The notes: generated by a model from the letters alone, not told the origin. Positions 23,501 to 35,980 are shown, numbered from the stretch's first letter. The stretch: DNA of 64,000 nt from Spirodela intermedia (GCA_902729315.2 LR746268.1:1977501-2041500); one strand, 5' to 3'. Numbers and translations: made by a program.

Positions 23501-25640
23501 GAAGAGAGAAATATTCGAGGTGCTTCCACATCGTTGGAATAGTCCCAAATATTCAGCATCCTCTTGACAATGGCCGCTTCGCTATACTTAGATCATCTCC
23601 ATGCCAAAGCCTATATTAGGGTTTAAGAAGAACAAAGCATGCCCCAGGTCTGAACAGTTTTATGAGGGACTGGAGAAAAGTCTGAGAAGGTGAGCTAAGC
23701 CAAGCTGAGCTTTGGGGGCTTACCTACCTTGGAGAAAAACTGGAAGAACCAGGTTCCATTCCTGTCTGTGCTGTTGGCCTCAGTCTGGTAGTAAACCCAG
23801 TTTTGACCAACCCAAGGTCAGGGAAGCAGGCTTGTGCTGGTATTTTTAAGTTCTTTCTTGCTCACCTCAATTTCTTTGGGGGAGAGAAGGTGTTAACTAA
23901 TTGAAATAAACACAACCAGAGATGTACTCCAACACTAGCGAGAGAGAGAGAGAGAGAGGGAGAGAGCAGCTTTCAAGTAAAAGCAGAATGGAGCAGAAGT
24001 CATCATGTTGCGTGTAATGGATGCCTCCTAAAGTCAAACTTAGCTTGCCGAATTGGAATGGGTACCTGGATCAGTTGGGCCCTGGGATTTGCCCAAACAA
24101 ATCTGGTCAATCCATATTAGCATTGCCAGATTAAGATTGGAGTTGCCTGATTCTGAACAGACCACCTCCTGAGTCATCTGAACTTGTGAGAGTAATATGA
24201 TCATACTACCTGAAGATGGCAACACTGGTTACCGAAACATGGGACTAGGTAACGATCAGGAGAAGGCCATCACATCAATAAATTTCACTGGGTTTACGCG
24301 CTGACTTTCAAGAATCAGCTACTATTTTAGGCAATCATTATTCCACTGAGAAATAGGGCTCACAATTCCTTCACTTAACGTTAAGTATCTGTAATATAGC
24401 AGGTCAGTGTTGCGATTTTTTTCAGTCAAGAGCCGAGCCTCTCCCCACCCCTGGAGATCTTTAATTACTATTTTCTATGCTTATTAGCACAGGAAATCAA
24501 AGAAGCCATGATAAATGAACAAGGAAATCCGAAAGTAGAAAAAATATCCTCCTTTGGCGTCATTATATTTGACAGTAGAATCAGAACATGAAACATTCAA
24601 CTTTGGAGTTGGAACGTGAAAGAAGGCTAAATGCCAAAACCAAGAGCACAAAATAGCTGGTGAAGAATTTTCCAACTCTTTATGCATCTTCCTTTGCATT
24701 GGTATCAAAGATTCAAAATAAAAAAGGAGATTCTCATTGATTGGAACCTGAAAAATTCATTCAACTAGGACCTTTCAGAATGAGTGAGGTTGAAAAAGCC
24801 GCCATTTTAGCCTTTTATCTTATGTAAAAACCATTAACGAAAGCATGATGAACACAGCTAATTGTCAACAAGTGTTCCCTTGTATCTTCCTTGCACATGT
24901 ACAAACTATCTGCTACCAACTCTTCAGCAGAATGTTTTCTGTGCATTCTCATTTTGACCATGCCTATGTTTTCAACATCCGTTTCATTTGCTGGTCTGAT
25001 GACTGCTGTCTCATACTAGTTCATCTTGAATGGAGCGATGGAGAAGGACAGACATAAAATCACAGTGAGAGAGGTGACAAGCTTGGGGGAATTTGAATCA
25101 AAAGCAAGAGAAATATTCAGCAGAGCCATGATCCACCTCGAAGGAAGAAACCAAAAACACGCAAAAATACCAAAAAAGGAAATTGCCAAATTTTAAAAGG
25201 CCCAACCCTCATGCAAACCTTGGGAGTTAAATTATGTAGTAATTACATGAGCAAGACTGCTATTTTAGGGCTGCCAAAGCTGTTACAAAGGGGGATCTCT
25301 TTACTAACTGAGGAAACAACTGAACCAACAGAGAATAAGGCTTTTGGCATCAATGAGCATGAAGATGTGAAACATGCTACAAGGCCCTCTTCTAGGTTTC
25401 CCCTTGTCTCTTCTTCCAAAAGAATTATTAGAACCAATGTCGTCAGAACTCCGGTGCTGAGGTGCCAAAAGAAAATAAAAAAATAGAAACATCAAGCGGG
25501 CAGAATTGCCGTGTTCAAACAAAAAATCACAGAAGAAAAAGATCATTCCATTTCATTACTGTTGTGCCGATATGTTCATATTTGAGAGGAACCCAGAAAA
25601 TGAAAATTGCCCATATCATTACACGATTATGAACAGGATA
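20600..25640. other. AT-rich intergenic region
   Basis: No credible gene was found on either strand; open frames are short and show no domain. The region contains a near-perfect 13-bp palindrome (23247-23274) and GA tracts at 23047-23073 and about 23938-23967. 20.6-23.0 kb is very AT-rich with a decayed-repeat look, but no element could be named. 23.1-25.5 kb is more mixed and may hold the 3' UTR of the mTERF gene at its right end. Confidence 0.5.
23247..23274. repeat. 13-bp inverted repeat with 2-nt spacer
   Basis: The arms are acatacatatata (23247-23259) and its exact reverse complement (23262-23274). It is an AT-rich cruciform-type palindrome of low complexity. Confidence 0.9.
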
Positions 25641-26759
25641 CTAATACCCAGAGTTCGATTTTCCCCTAGCACAAGTAGCCACGTAACCTTCCAGCAGGTC
25701 CGGGACCTTTTCAGTATTCCGGATAACATATCTATTCAGAAACGCCTTCTCGGTCATGCTCACCGTATTGAGGAAGTCGTCCTTTCCGCCGATAATATCA
25801 TTCAACTTGAGCAACCTCAGAACATACTGCCGCGGCTTCAACCTCCCTTCCAGGCTGTACGTTAGGAGTATGGGGTGACTGGCAACATAGGAGGGCATGC
25901 AGCCGACTTCCTTCAGCAAAAACTCCATTATAGATCGGATCTTCATCTCAGAAGAACCCAAGAAAGTTGGGTTCTTCCTGAACGCCAAGAGGAACTCAGC
26001 TTCTGACCACCCGAAGCTCTTCATAAGCATGAACTTGGAATCAAATGTGGTTCTGCTGATGTCGGAGACCGCACAGAGGGCCTTCTCGAACATCCCAGAG
26101 CCCTTGGAGATGCCCAAGCTCTCTACTCTCTGGATGACCTCCCTCATTTTGTTGACGTTAGAGGTGATCAACCTCGGCCGTCTCGAGACAAACCTCATGA
26201 CCCGGTGATCAGAGGTGAGGCACTCGCGCAGGAGGGAGACATTGGGCTTGATCTTCTCGTCAATGTTGGACATCATGAGGTGGCGATTCTTGTGGCTCGC
26301 CTTCAAAAGACGGTCCTTCGATCCGAACAGAGCCCCCAGGAACTCAACCTTGGGCCTCACCCCAGACTCGTGGGCGTCAGGCAGCTTGCCGGAGAACAGC
26401 TGCATGATATCAGACCCAGATGGGCCCTCCTCCTTGGGGACTTTGATCATCGTCTCGGACGAGTCCAGGGCGACACAGTGGGCAGAGGAATCTCCCACCA
26501 AGCCCACATGCCTCCCATGATAATCCTTCAATCCATACTGACCAAGGAAGCAGACTCCCCCAGCGGGGTTCTCGTGGTAACCAGGACCGGAGACCCTGAC
26601 GGCATCATTCTGAGGAAATCCGCAAGATTTCATGAGATAATTCACCACGAAATGAGGTTGCTGTTGCGGTGGGGAAGCTGCGACCGACATCCCGCAGTGG
26701 GCATCCCTGGACGACCCACCGGGGGAGAGGGCTTCCGTCCCTCTGTACAAGGATGACAT
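25641..26759 (-). CDS. Plant mTERF-family protein, intronless
   Basis: A single-exon ORF of 372 residues. FVVNYLMKSCGFPQNDA near residues 37-53 is the usual opening of plant mTERF proteins (SYLxxSCGLS type). Helical repeats with the mTERF pattern follow: RRPRLITSNVNKMREVIQRVESLGI, FGWSEAEFLLAFRKNPTFLG, MEFLLKEVGCMPSYVASHPILLTYSLEGRLKPR. The family binds nucleic acid and acts in mitochondrial or chloroplast gene expression. About 100 residues between the opening motif and the first clear repeat (around residues 55-150) are poorly mTERF-like, so the repeat array looks shortened compared with typical family members. Start at 26759 is the first Met in frame; the N terminus lacks an obvious long targeting peptide, so a start further upstream or a degraded N terminus is possible. 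Intronless structure is common in this family. Confidence 0.8.
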   Translation of the reverse strand: MSSLYRGTEALSPGGSSRDAHCGMSVAASPPQQQPHFVVNYLMKSCGFPQNDAVRVSGPGYHENPAGGVCFLGQYGLKDYHGRHVGLVGDSSAHCVALDSSETMIKVPKEEGPSGSDIMQLFSGKLPDAHESGVRPKVEFLGALFGSKDRLLKASHKNRHLMMSNIDEKIKPNVSLLRECLTSDHRVMRFVSRRPRLITSNVNKMREVIQRVESLGISKGSGMFEKALCAVSDISRTTFDSKFMLMKSFGWSEAEFLLAFRKNPTFLGSSEMKIRSIMEFLLKEVGCMPSYVASHPILLTYSLEGRLKPRQYVLRLLKLNDIIGGKDDFLNTVSMTEKAFLNRYVIRNTEKVPDLLEGYVATCARGKSNSGY

Positions 26760-27007
26760 AACAGCCCGCAGAAATTGGGGAAATCACCTTCGTTAATGGA
26801 AGAAATCAGGGGAGGAATCGAGCCATCGTCCCAATCAGAAGGACGAGGGCGGCAGGCTGGTTGCCGGCGCAGTCATTCCAACCCTACCTACAAAAATCGG
26901 GGGAGGAGGACGGGAAGGCTCGTGCATCAGACGAGGGCTCGGAGGGCTCTTACCTCAACAGATTTCTCCCTCCCCGTTGGTGCAGAAAGAAGATGGAGAA
27001 TTTCTCC

Positions 27008-27055
<48 letters not shown>

Positions 27056-27500
27056 AGAGAGCGAGTGAAGGGTTTTGGTCGCCCAGGAAAGAAAAGGGTG
27101 ATATTACTGGGAAAGGGGAAGGAGGGGAATGATCACACCTACGCGCCCTTCGTTGCACTCTCTTTGCTCCGCTACCTGTTCACCACCAGTGGCGGCTGGG
27201 GAGCGGAATCGGTCATTTGTGTTCCCAAAATACAATTATTATTCTACAATTTTAATTACGAGAGAGAGAGAGCAAAATATGAAAACTTTCAGTCAACGAC
27301 GGCATATCTTGTGAGAAAAGTTTCTGATTTCCATAATTCTGCCCTCCGATACGGGCCACAGTGTTTTCATCAAACCATTTTTTTTTTCGGGTGGTGGCCT
27401 CTTTCTGGAGGAAGTTGCTGACGGACCCAACCAGCTAATCAAGAATGATCTAGTAGGCATAACACCCCGCGTCGTTGACCCCACCAGCGGGCGTTTTCCG
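26760..27500 (-). promoter_or_regulatory. mTERF 5' region with (GA)n tract
   Basis: Upstream of the mTERF ATG is GC-rich leader-like sequence with a 41-bp uninterrupted GA tract at 27011-27051 (CT in the transcript sense). Beyond it there is no recognisable gene. GA/CT tracts at this position are common in plant core promoters and bind BPC/GAGA factors; the role here is inferred. Confidence 0.4.
27011..27051. repeat. (GA)n microsatellite upstream of mTERF
   Basis: A perfect GA tract about 250 bp upstream of the mTERF start codon. Confidence 0.97.
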
Positions 27501-27840
27501 GCTGCACTTCTTTTGCGGCGCTCATCTGGTCTCGTATTGTATCAATCTTCAATGAAATCCTTTCTTTTAGGCTTCTCTGCATGCAAATCCTGTACTTTCA
27601 GGGTTTTCCTGTGTCTAAACGACGACGAAATGCAGAGGGAGAGAGAGAGAGTATTCAAGATACGAATGGGTCGGTCCGTTACGGCCCGGCGTAAGACGGC
27701 CACCATGGGATATCATCATTAGGGTTCGTCAAAAGTTACTCTCTCCCGCCAACGCTGCTGGGCTCTTCCTCTCTCGGTCTCTCCCACCCCCTGCCGGCGC
27801 TTTGGGCCTCGCCACCGCGCGGACGAAGGCTGCCGGAGGT

Positions 27841-27885
27841 TTCTTCTTCTTCTTCTTCTTCTTCTTCTTCTTCTTCTTCTTCTTT
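27841..27885. repeat. (TTC)n microsatellite
   Basis: About 14 uninterrupted TTC units. Confidence 0.97.
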
Positions 27886-30800
27886 TCAGTTCTAAATTTT
27901 TCTTTCGTCTTGTTTGTCACGATCACTTGTGCTCAAGTAGAGGTTCAGGGGCAGTGTAGGCGCTCACTGAGGGAATGGCGAGTCCATTAAATGAGTGGTA
28001 GAAGTTTGCGCCTTTTTCGTTTAGTTGGGTTGACTTCGAGCGGTTCGTACAATGGGTCAGAAGTGGCGTGGACCCAGAGTTGTATCTATTTTCATGAACT
28101 CCAGGCGAATGGTTGAACCGGGGAGAGTCGTGAGACTGTTGCACAGTAATAGCTGGTCAAGTTCCTTGATGCAGACAGACCTTCCTTGACAAACGAGCAC
28201 TTTTCACTCTATCTGAGCATAATTTTGCAGTAGCATCTGTTTAGTCAAAGATGAAAGCAGGATGAAAGGGAATCATCTGTTGATCTTCTTGTCAGTTTAA
28301 GCGCATGAATGGTGATTTCTTCCTAGCTGTGAGTATGTCACCTGTGGCCAGAAACTTTGGTCAGCTTTATATCGAGGAATTTGTTCTGCGAAAAAAAAAG
28401 AAGTGGTGATTGGATTGATTTCCAAACTCCTCACTTGTTCTGGATACTTTCGACGATTAACTACTGTTTTAAACACGTTGATGTGGATTACATGCTCCCT
28501 CAATGTTTGGTTTTGGCGACATTGAAGGACTTCCAATTGGAAAGGTACAAATTTGATTCCTTTGCGACCCTTAGTAGACGCATATGTGGAATTCTTCTGA
28601 TATTTATCATCCCAAGGCCTCCGCTTAGTGTTAATGGTGAAAATTTGATGGACCCAGCTTGTAATCATTTGTATTAAAGAGATAATTGGAGATTTTGATG
28701 TAGTACAAGTTGGGAAGATGTTAGACCTTGAATCCATGAGGAATGAAATTGAAAATCCTTGGATCCACAAGAAACGATAAGGGTGATCCTTTAATCTGAA
28801 AGGTTCGAAAATGGGGTTACCTTGAATCCATGAGAGGTTCTTTGAATCTATAACGAGAGAGAGGAACATATGAAAATAATATTTCGCGTCAAAAAAATAA
28901 TTTTTGCCTACAACGTGTGGCTCTTTGACCAGGAGAAAAGTATTTATCAATTCCTTGAACAGTAAGAATCTGATAAAAGTTTTTCTGATTATCGATAAGA
29001 TGGTTTAGTTTAAAAGGAGGTAACTACTCACCCAATGAGAAGCAGACACGTTTTGGGTCTTATGGGCCATGTAAGGCTAATCTGTTGAGGTCTTTTAAGT
29101 TTTATCCTTTCAGACTGGCTAGATTGCACTTTTTCGGCCTGCTACGTTTTCAGCCCTTGCTATCTTCTTATTGTCCTCCCTCTCCTTCTATCTTCTCGAT
29201 TGGTAAACTCGACTGTCTTTCTTTTGCTACTAATTCCTGTCATAATGGGGTCAGTCTGAAAGGAGTAGAGTAATCTTGAGAGAAAGCTGGCCACTTCAAG
29301 TTGATTGTGTTCTTTTCTTGATTTTTTTTAAACTAAACAATTGATGCAATAATTAGGAAAAATCGAATTTACCCATTTCCAATTCTAATCGGTTTTTGGT
29401 AGTCCATACCTCAATTCGTCAGCTTTTTAAAAGTGATGCAAAAAAAGATCCAGTACTGCTCAAGTTCTTGGGCATCTTTGCTTTTGCAACATTAACAATA
29501 TCATGCTAGTTATGTATGGCGAACTGATGCAAGACAGAAAGTGCCTTTCCTATATAACTCAATGATATTTTTTAAGATGAAGATAGCGAACTGAGGCATT
29601 CGGCCTTGCATCTCTGGTAGAACAGTATAATATCAATTGTCACTTTGGTGAACGAAAGAAAATGTTTTAGGAAGATTGGGGACAACTCGTATGGGAACAT
29701 AATCATGCATTCTTGGTGAAATGGCAAGGGGCTGCCTTTTCTTGGTGTAGGAAGAAGATAGAGTGGAGCTGATGAAGAGGATCAGGAAATTGAGATGTCA
29801 ATGTGATTGTTTCATGGTAATCTTTAGAGTTCGGGTGGGCATGTGATTGTGGACTTTTGTTGAGTAGTGTGTGTGCGGGGGATTATTCTATGATGAAGAA
29901 GTGGTGGCTTAATTTTGCATTTATCTTATAATCAATGATATTCTGTATTATCCTCTGATCAATAACAAAAATCCGTTATCTTTTGTGCATTATTTATCAT
30001 GTTGATGAATTCCAAAAAAAAATTATGTGATAGCAGAGTGCACATTGTTGTAGATGCTGTGATATTTGTGAGACATTTTTAGATACCTATCTAGCACAAT
30101 CAATTTGTGACCTATTTGTCGCCAATAAAACTGTCTGATGGATGAATTTTGTCGCCAATAAAACTGTCTGATATATGAATTGGGCAGATGAACCACTTGT
30201 TTTATTAGACCTTTGGACACGCGACCTCAGCCTTATTTCAAAGAGCTGCAGTTGTCATTGTTCGGTTCTGAACAATCTATCTATGCCAGACCACCGATTC
30301 TATCATGATGTACCCACTTTGTGAAGACGCTTTTATCATATTTGTACAAGTTCTACCATTTTCATTTTAAGTTGATAATTATATGTAATGATATCTAGAT
30401 GTACTACACCGATAATTAAAAACCTTTAGCTTGCCATGCTCTTCAATTAAATTAATACGTAAAGACTTGTTGTTTTTCTAGCTGGGTTTTAGAGTGATGG
30501 TGGTGAAAGTAAATGGCACCAAAATATCTGAAAAACATACCAAAAGTGGGGACATAATTGTTTCTGGTTTGGTCAATCCCCAATATATTCAACTTTCCAA
30601 ACCTTTCCTTGGGTGTTTCCACTAAACTTGAATAGATTCACTTTCTCGAAGTACTAGTCAAAACTTTTATTCAGTTAAGTTGGGTTTATCGAAGTACTAA
30701 TTAAACTTCTCTCCAGTCTTGTTTAAATGTAAGCTTGGACAAACAGGGATAAAAGAAACACAGTACTTACCACTCTTCTTGTTTGGATATGAGCTCATTC

Positions 30801-31129
30801 AGACCTGGGATTCTCTTTGAATGTTGTGAACTTGAAGACGCTTTTAGGGTTTACAAGATTGATTCGTGAACGGTTCAGAATCTCCCATTCTTCACAGTCT
30901 TTTTATAATTAGCGATCCTCTACTAGTAGTTGCAAAAGCTTCCCTGACTGTTCAAAAACAGCTCGATTTGCTAGTTCCTGGGCACTGTTTTTGAGGTTAA
31001 GAGTCGTGCAAAATTACATGGATTGATTTCCAGAATTAATGGGTCGACTCATCAACTTGACATCTAGTGGAGTCCATCCTTCTACTTTTGACAGCTGACC
31101 CTTTACATTATTCTGCGATCGCAAAGGTC

Positions 31130-31530
31130 AGACCAAGAGCCGACTCTTGAAGAGCTAGCTTGCTAACTTTTTTGTGTGAGTTGTCTGGTAGGTTGACCCC
31201 TGCAAACCAGCATGTTTGATTTCACCTAGGTGACCCCGCATATCAACTTTTGCAAAAAAAAAAAAACAACGGCTGTTTTCCATATGGATCATTTTGAAGT
31301 CTCAACTAATGTTGAGACAACTTGTTCTTCTGCGTAAGTTCTGTGGGAGAGTCGATTCTTGTGAAAGCAGTTCGTTGGGTTCCGCATGGGTTGACTGGAG
31401 GGTCACCTCTTGTGAAAAGAATCTTTTATTTTTCGTTTGGGTTGACTTGTGAAGTCAGCTCTTGTGAAAATAGCGTCTTCTTTTGTAGATAAGTCCCCTT
31501 GAGAGTTAAATTTTGTAAAAACAAATCATA
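31130..31530. repeat. Degenerate ~52-bp minisatellite
   Basis: Recurring gggttgact...gtca.ctcttgtgaaaa blocks. The cttgtgaaa core lies at 31358, 31409 and 31461 (steps 51 and 52 bp), with more eroded copies to the left that keep gactcttg or ggttgacc. Confidence 0.6.
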
Positions 31531-32128
31531 TTTTACACATTAATGGACGTAAGTGTGTACTCCTCTATTTTCTATCTTATGTTACATGGTTCGAACTATG
31601 GGTCAACTTCTCCGTTTTGCCTCACGTTTCTGCACACATGAGCTTGTTATTTTTGTGTATTGCCCTGAAACTTTGGGGTATCCATATTTATCATTTGGTC
31701 TTTTATATTGTGGTTATTTTTGGCTTGGAAAACCTTCGTTTTCCTCCCCAAACCTGATGTATAATATGGAGACATATTAGTGTAAACATTGAGGTCTTAT
31801 TACACTAAAATCTACTAACTGCTTTCTAGAAAACTGTTGTCAAGCCTGGTGCCCATTGAATCGAATAGATGCTCACGCAGGTTTTATCATAGCTTAGTCA
31901 GTCCTGATGTAAGCTTTTTGGATTATCTTAGTTCATGCTTTTGTCTTAGAGAATAGATGTACGCAGAATTCTGGATTGTACAGAACTAGAATGATGGATT
32001 TGGTTTACTTTTACATTTATCGCTTTCATAAAAGAGGAATTGTTTGTCTGAAGTAACGTCTTCTGAGATTTCTTCATCCTTACCTCTTTCTCAAACTTTT
32101 CAGGTGATATCTCCTTGATTTCCTCAGT

Positions 32129-33568
32129 CTGTTTACTGCAATGAAGAAAATCCAGAAGGATTAAGGCCCGGAGCCTACCGAGTTTTAGGGAACAGTTGCG
32201 CAGGTCAATCATCCCTCATTAATGCTAAAACTTTTTCTTTTTCTTTGGAAATATGTGAATCACTGGTATTCATCTCCATTCTACAAACCACAGGGATTTT
32301 TTGATCTGGATAATAGTAATCAGGAGCTTAGGACCGAACTGAAAGATCTTTTCATCAACTCTGCCATGTTAGTCCATACTATTTCTTGTTGTGCGTATCT
32401 ATATATATGAATATTTGTATATTTTTTTCATAAAAATGGTAACAAAGTTATCCGTGCTGCGGTCAAATTGATGTTGCTGGGAACAAGAAGGCTGTAGTGA
32501 TTCATGTTCCTTACAGACTCAGGAAAGCTCTTCGGAAGATTCAGATTATACTTGTCAGAGAACTAGGGAAGAAGTTCAGTGGAAAGGTGTGAACGATTTC
32601 TAATATTTTCTGCTCATACATTTCTAACCTGAAATCTAGCTTCTCGGTGAATATATGACTGCTTTAATAGCCTCTTCGTGAGGAATCAACCTTTCTTTCT
32701 CTCCCCTCTCTTCCTTTGGGATTTGATAACTTTCTATCAATCCAATGCTTGCTTCTGTTTAATGGAGCAATATTTTCAAAGAATTCATGGTCAGATCTCC
32801 ATCACATGTGGCCCTTCTCAACTGCTCATCTGAGACAAAACTTCCTGGGGAGTCATGTTTTCATGTTGCTTTGGAGAAGAGAAAGGTGTACCATTAAACC
32901 TTATCGATGAAGTTCTTGCTTGCTTCTGTATGTCAGGACGTCGTCTTTACTGCATCAAGAAGGATACTGAGACCGCCCAAGAAAGGGTCAGCTGTTGTGC
33001 GCCCTAGAAATCGGACACTCACTGCCGTCGATGAGTCCATGTTGGAGGACATCGTTTTTCCTGCGGAGATTGTTGGAAAGAGGGTGAGGTACCCACCTTG
33101 ACGGTTCGAAGATCATCAAGGTATGGTTAAGATGATGGCATTGACATTTAGACGGCAATCATGCCTTGCCATGTACTTGCTAACTGGGAACTTGGTAGAT
33201 ACAGACTTCTGTCATTTCTAGACGATGCTGCAGACTGCCCATGCAGGTTACGATTAGGCAGAAGTTTTGATGCCTTGTGTTCATTTCTGAAGGATATTGA
33301 GCTGTTTTGCCTAAAGTGACTCTATGCTTTTTTTTAAAAGCAATTATTAGTCAGAAAACTTACGTAGGACACCATTTCTCTCTCTCTCTCTCTTTCTCTC
33401 TCGTACATATTATTCATTTGGGTATCTTATATGGTTTGGTCATCTCAGATTCTTCTGGACCCGAAAGAGAGGAACAGCACCGAGAGCAAGCTCTGCACCT
33501 TCGCTGGTATTTACCGCAAGTTGTCGGGCAAGGACGTCGTCTTCGAGTACCTGGTGGCTGAGGCATGA
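32129..33568 (+). pseudogene. RPS7: Unprocessed pseudogene of ribosomal protein eS7 (RPS7)
   Basis: All five eS7 coding exons are recognisable in order with introns kept: 32129-32203, 32294-32365, about 32461-32586, 32937-33120, 33449-33568. They encode [66 protein letters not shown] and [23 protein letters not shown]. Lesions: the expected start ATG reads CTG (32129-32131); two in-frame stops in exon 1 (after QKD and after PTEF); the expected donor after exon 2 reads at instead of gt; the acceptor before exon 3 lacks its AG; and one extra C in the accc run near 33091-33095 shifts the frame in exon 4. Retained introns show it arose by DNA duplication, not retroposition. Exon sequence is otherwise well preserved, so decay is recent. 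Intact eS7 is a small-subunit ribosomal protein. Confidence 0.85.
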
Positions 33569-33888
33569 TGGGTGCTTCTAGCATCTTTCCTCAGCAGGCG
33601 GGCATATCTGACGGTCTGTGTAGGGGGTTATCTTCATCTTATCCAAAGACTTCTCTTTTTGATCTTTCTGGAGCGTCATCACTTTTCCACCCCACCACAC
33701 CGAAGAAAGGGGATGGGAGGACTACTTCTCTGGGGCCCTTATCAGTAGAACTCCAAGGCGGCAGCTTTACGGATGCAGCCTCATCACCTGCGGAAAGTTG
33801 CATTGGGTGCTGCCTTTTGGGCGATTTAACCGGTTGTAGGCGGATCGTCGGCCGAGGAAATGAGTAGGAAGCTGATTTGCATAAACAC

Positions 33889-33964
33889 CAGTTGGTTTAT
33901 TTAAACCATTCACATCAATTGTTTACAGACCTACACATACAAGTACGTTTTTTTAAACCAACTG
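33889..33964. repeat. 11-bp inverted repeat (54-nt loop)
   Basis: CAGTTGGTTTA (33889-33899) and its exact reverse complement (33954-33964). Gcataaa copies lie just outside both arms. It could be the ends of a small MITE-like element, but no target duplication was secured. Confidence 0.5.
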
Positions 33965-35980
33965 ATTAAACCCTTCGCATAAATGCCAATTTTGGGTGAT
34001 TCAAGTGGGTCGGAGCAGCAGGACACCGATCAGATCGATCGACACTGACCCAGAGGGGCTGCCCGCTGTACTTTTCGGCTGGTTCTGAGCGAATGAGAGA
34101 AAGTCACCACTCTCCAATATGTCCGGAAGAGATGGGGCTGGCATGGCAGAGATCATGTGCCTGTCTTCTTTTTTTTTTTTGGTTCACGATGATCAAGTGG
34201 ATCGCTCCACCCGTTCAGCTGATCAGGTGGGTCGGAGAAACGCTCATCGAGGTTTTCCTCGGAGCCCCCATGTCAGCATCAGAGCCTATTTTCGAATCCA
34301 AATCTTGGAGGATTTCTTCGATGGAGACTCACTTTGCAGTATCAACTTTGCGATAATACCCTTGGAGCAGATTCACATGAAATTAGGAGAAGGGACTCCT
34401 TAGAACAGATTCAAATGTTTTAAACCGGTAGGGGTGCTCAGCTTCATTTCCATAGATTTAAGGGGGAACATAAAACAAGATTATATGGTGTGGCCCCTCA
34501 GAGCAGAATCCAATAATGAAGAATTTGACAGCTGCGTATCTATAGTCTAGGGCAGGTTAATCAATTAAAGAGGAAAATATCAAGGCAAGATGTTGGAAAC
34601 GCGACGTTCTATCATCATTAATTTCAAAGTAGCGACTATACTTTTTCTAGGATGGAACTTGTGTTACAGTTTATACTGACAATCATTAGGCCTCGGATGT
34701 ATTTCCTTTTCTTTATTCCACTTGGGTGGCTAGGCTATGAAGCCTATATAGTTAGGAGCCATGAGATTTAGCAACTAACTTTCTTTTCTAATATCAGTAC
34801 TGAACACTCAGAAGTCAACTGAGCCAGACTCGACGGGGCCTTGGTAAGCTCCCGTTGACACCCAGTTATGTAAACAACGCATTCACAATCAGTGGGTCAG
34901 TTGATTGATCATATCTGCGGGTCGGATCCTTTTTGCTCCTTGACTTGATGCATATCACTGCATGCATTCACGGGGGGCATATACGACTTGTAACGTCATC
35001 ATTCTTCCTTACCACTGGACTTTTCTGCGTTGAGGCAGCGGCTCGCCATTCATGCGGCGGGGACGAGCGTCGGTGAAGGGACGACCAGGTGGGATTCCCA
35101 TGGTTACATGAAGCATGAAGCATGAAGCATGAGGCCTTCCTCTTCCCTGAACAGACATATTCCTTGCGTTCCCCTCACTTCCGACCAAATGGCTCCCCTT
35201 GGGGACGAGGAAATAGATCATAGTGATATCAATAATTACGGAATATTAAAGCATTTAAAAGTAGTTTGACTGTAGAACATGCATACATAATCTCCCTCCC
35301 ACCCTCCCTCTCTCTCTCTCTAGATATATATTTCATGAATAATGGCAAATAAACTTGTTCTCATTTCTTCAGAAACAGGAACCAACAAGAAGAGTAGTAC
35401 TTCGAAAAGCATCATAACTCGAGCCGTTTTCCTCTATGATGAGTTATCATAATCCAGTTTTGCAACGCACACTGGAAGAATCTGCTTTCGAAATGTTCAT
35501 GCCGAGCTCCTAAAATCTGGTTTGTGGAAACGGTTATTCACGGAGTCATTTTCGGAAGGAAACTTCACAAGTTTCTGCATTACCGTGCTAACCTAGAGAA
35601 ATCGCTGTGCCAAAGGTGTGGTGATTCCTCATTAAGGCGAAGCATTCACGCAACAAGTCCGTGTATATAGAAAGAGAACGACTATACTGATGTTAACTGG
35701 ATCACAACTCTCACCACAAGACCCGTTACGGGAGAGGAGTTTGGAGACCAGTGAAAGGCTGCAGAGCTTCCCTATCATAGGGAGACATGCCGTGTGGAGA
35801 AGAGGACAACATCCCAGTTCCCTCAAGGTGAGAGAGGTCCCCATGCAGCCGACCAGCCCGCGCGTGCCCCAGCCTGAACACAAGGATGGCTTCTTCTTGC
35901 TGGGGAGGGAGACCCTGCACAGCTCATATTCACTGCCGGGGGCTCAGTGCATTTCCGCGGTCTTCTGCGTAGTCCTCTGT

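Larger units (their letters stand above)
27500..32128. other. Intergenic DNA with a (TTC)n tract and a 52-bp minisatellite
   Basis: No confident gene. A (TTC)14-type tract at 27841-27885 follows GC-rich leader-like sequence. Sequence at about 27975-28260 keeps short protein-like stretches (for example WVDFERFVQW and KFLDADRPSLTNEHF) broken by stops in different frames, which may be a decayed gene fragment of unknown family. A 217-codon open frame on the - strand (28297-28950) shows no domain and is probably chance. 29-31 kb is AT-rich with nothing recognisable. Confidence 0.4.

Noticed and set aside
26205-26756. 183-codon + strand ORF opposite mTERF
   Set aside because: It is antisense to the conserved mTERF reading frame and has no domain of its own.
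27802-27990. Open frame with a long Phe run
   Set aside because: The Phe run is the (TTC)n microsatellite; no conserved flanking protein sequence.
28297-28950. 217-codon open frame on the - strand
   Set aside because: No domain, no homologous feel, low-complexity repeats of WIQG-like strings that come from a repeated non-coding caaggatccatg motif, and no promoter-like context.
35630-35950. - strand EYELCRVSLPSKKKPS stretch resembling the end of a NAC domain
   Set aside because: Only one short motif-like string, directly after a stop codon, with no other NAC subdomain on either side; chance is as likely.
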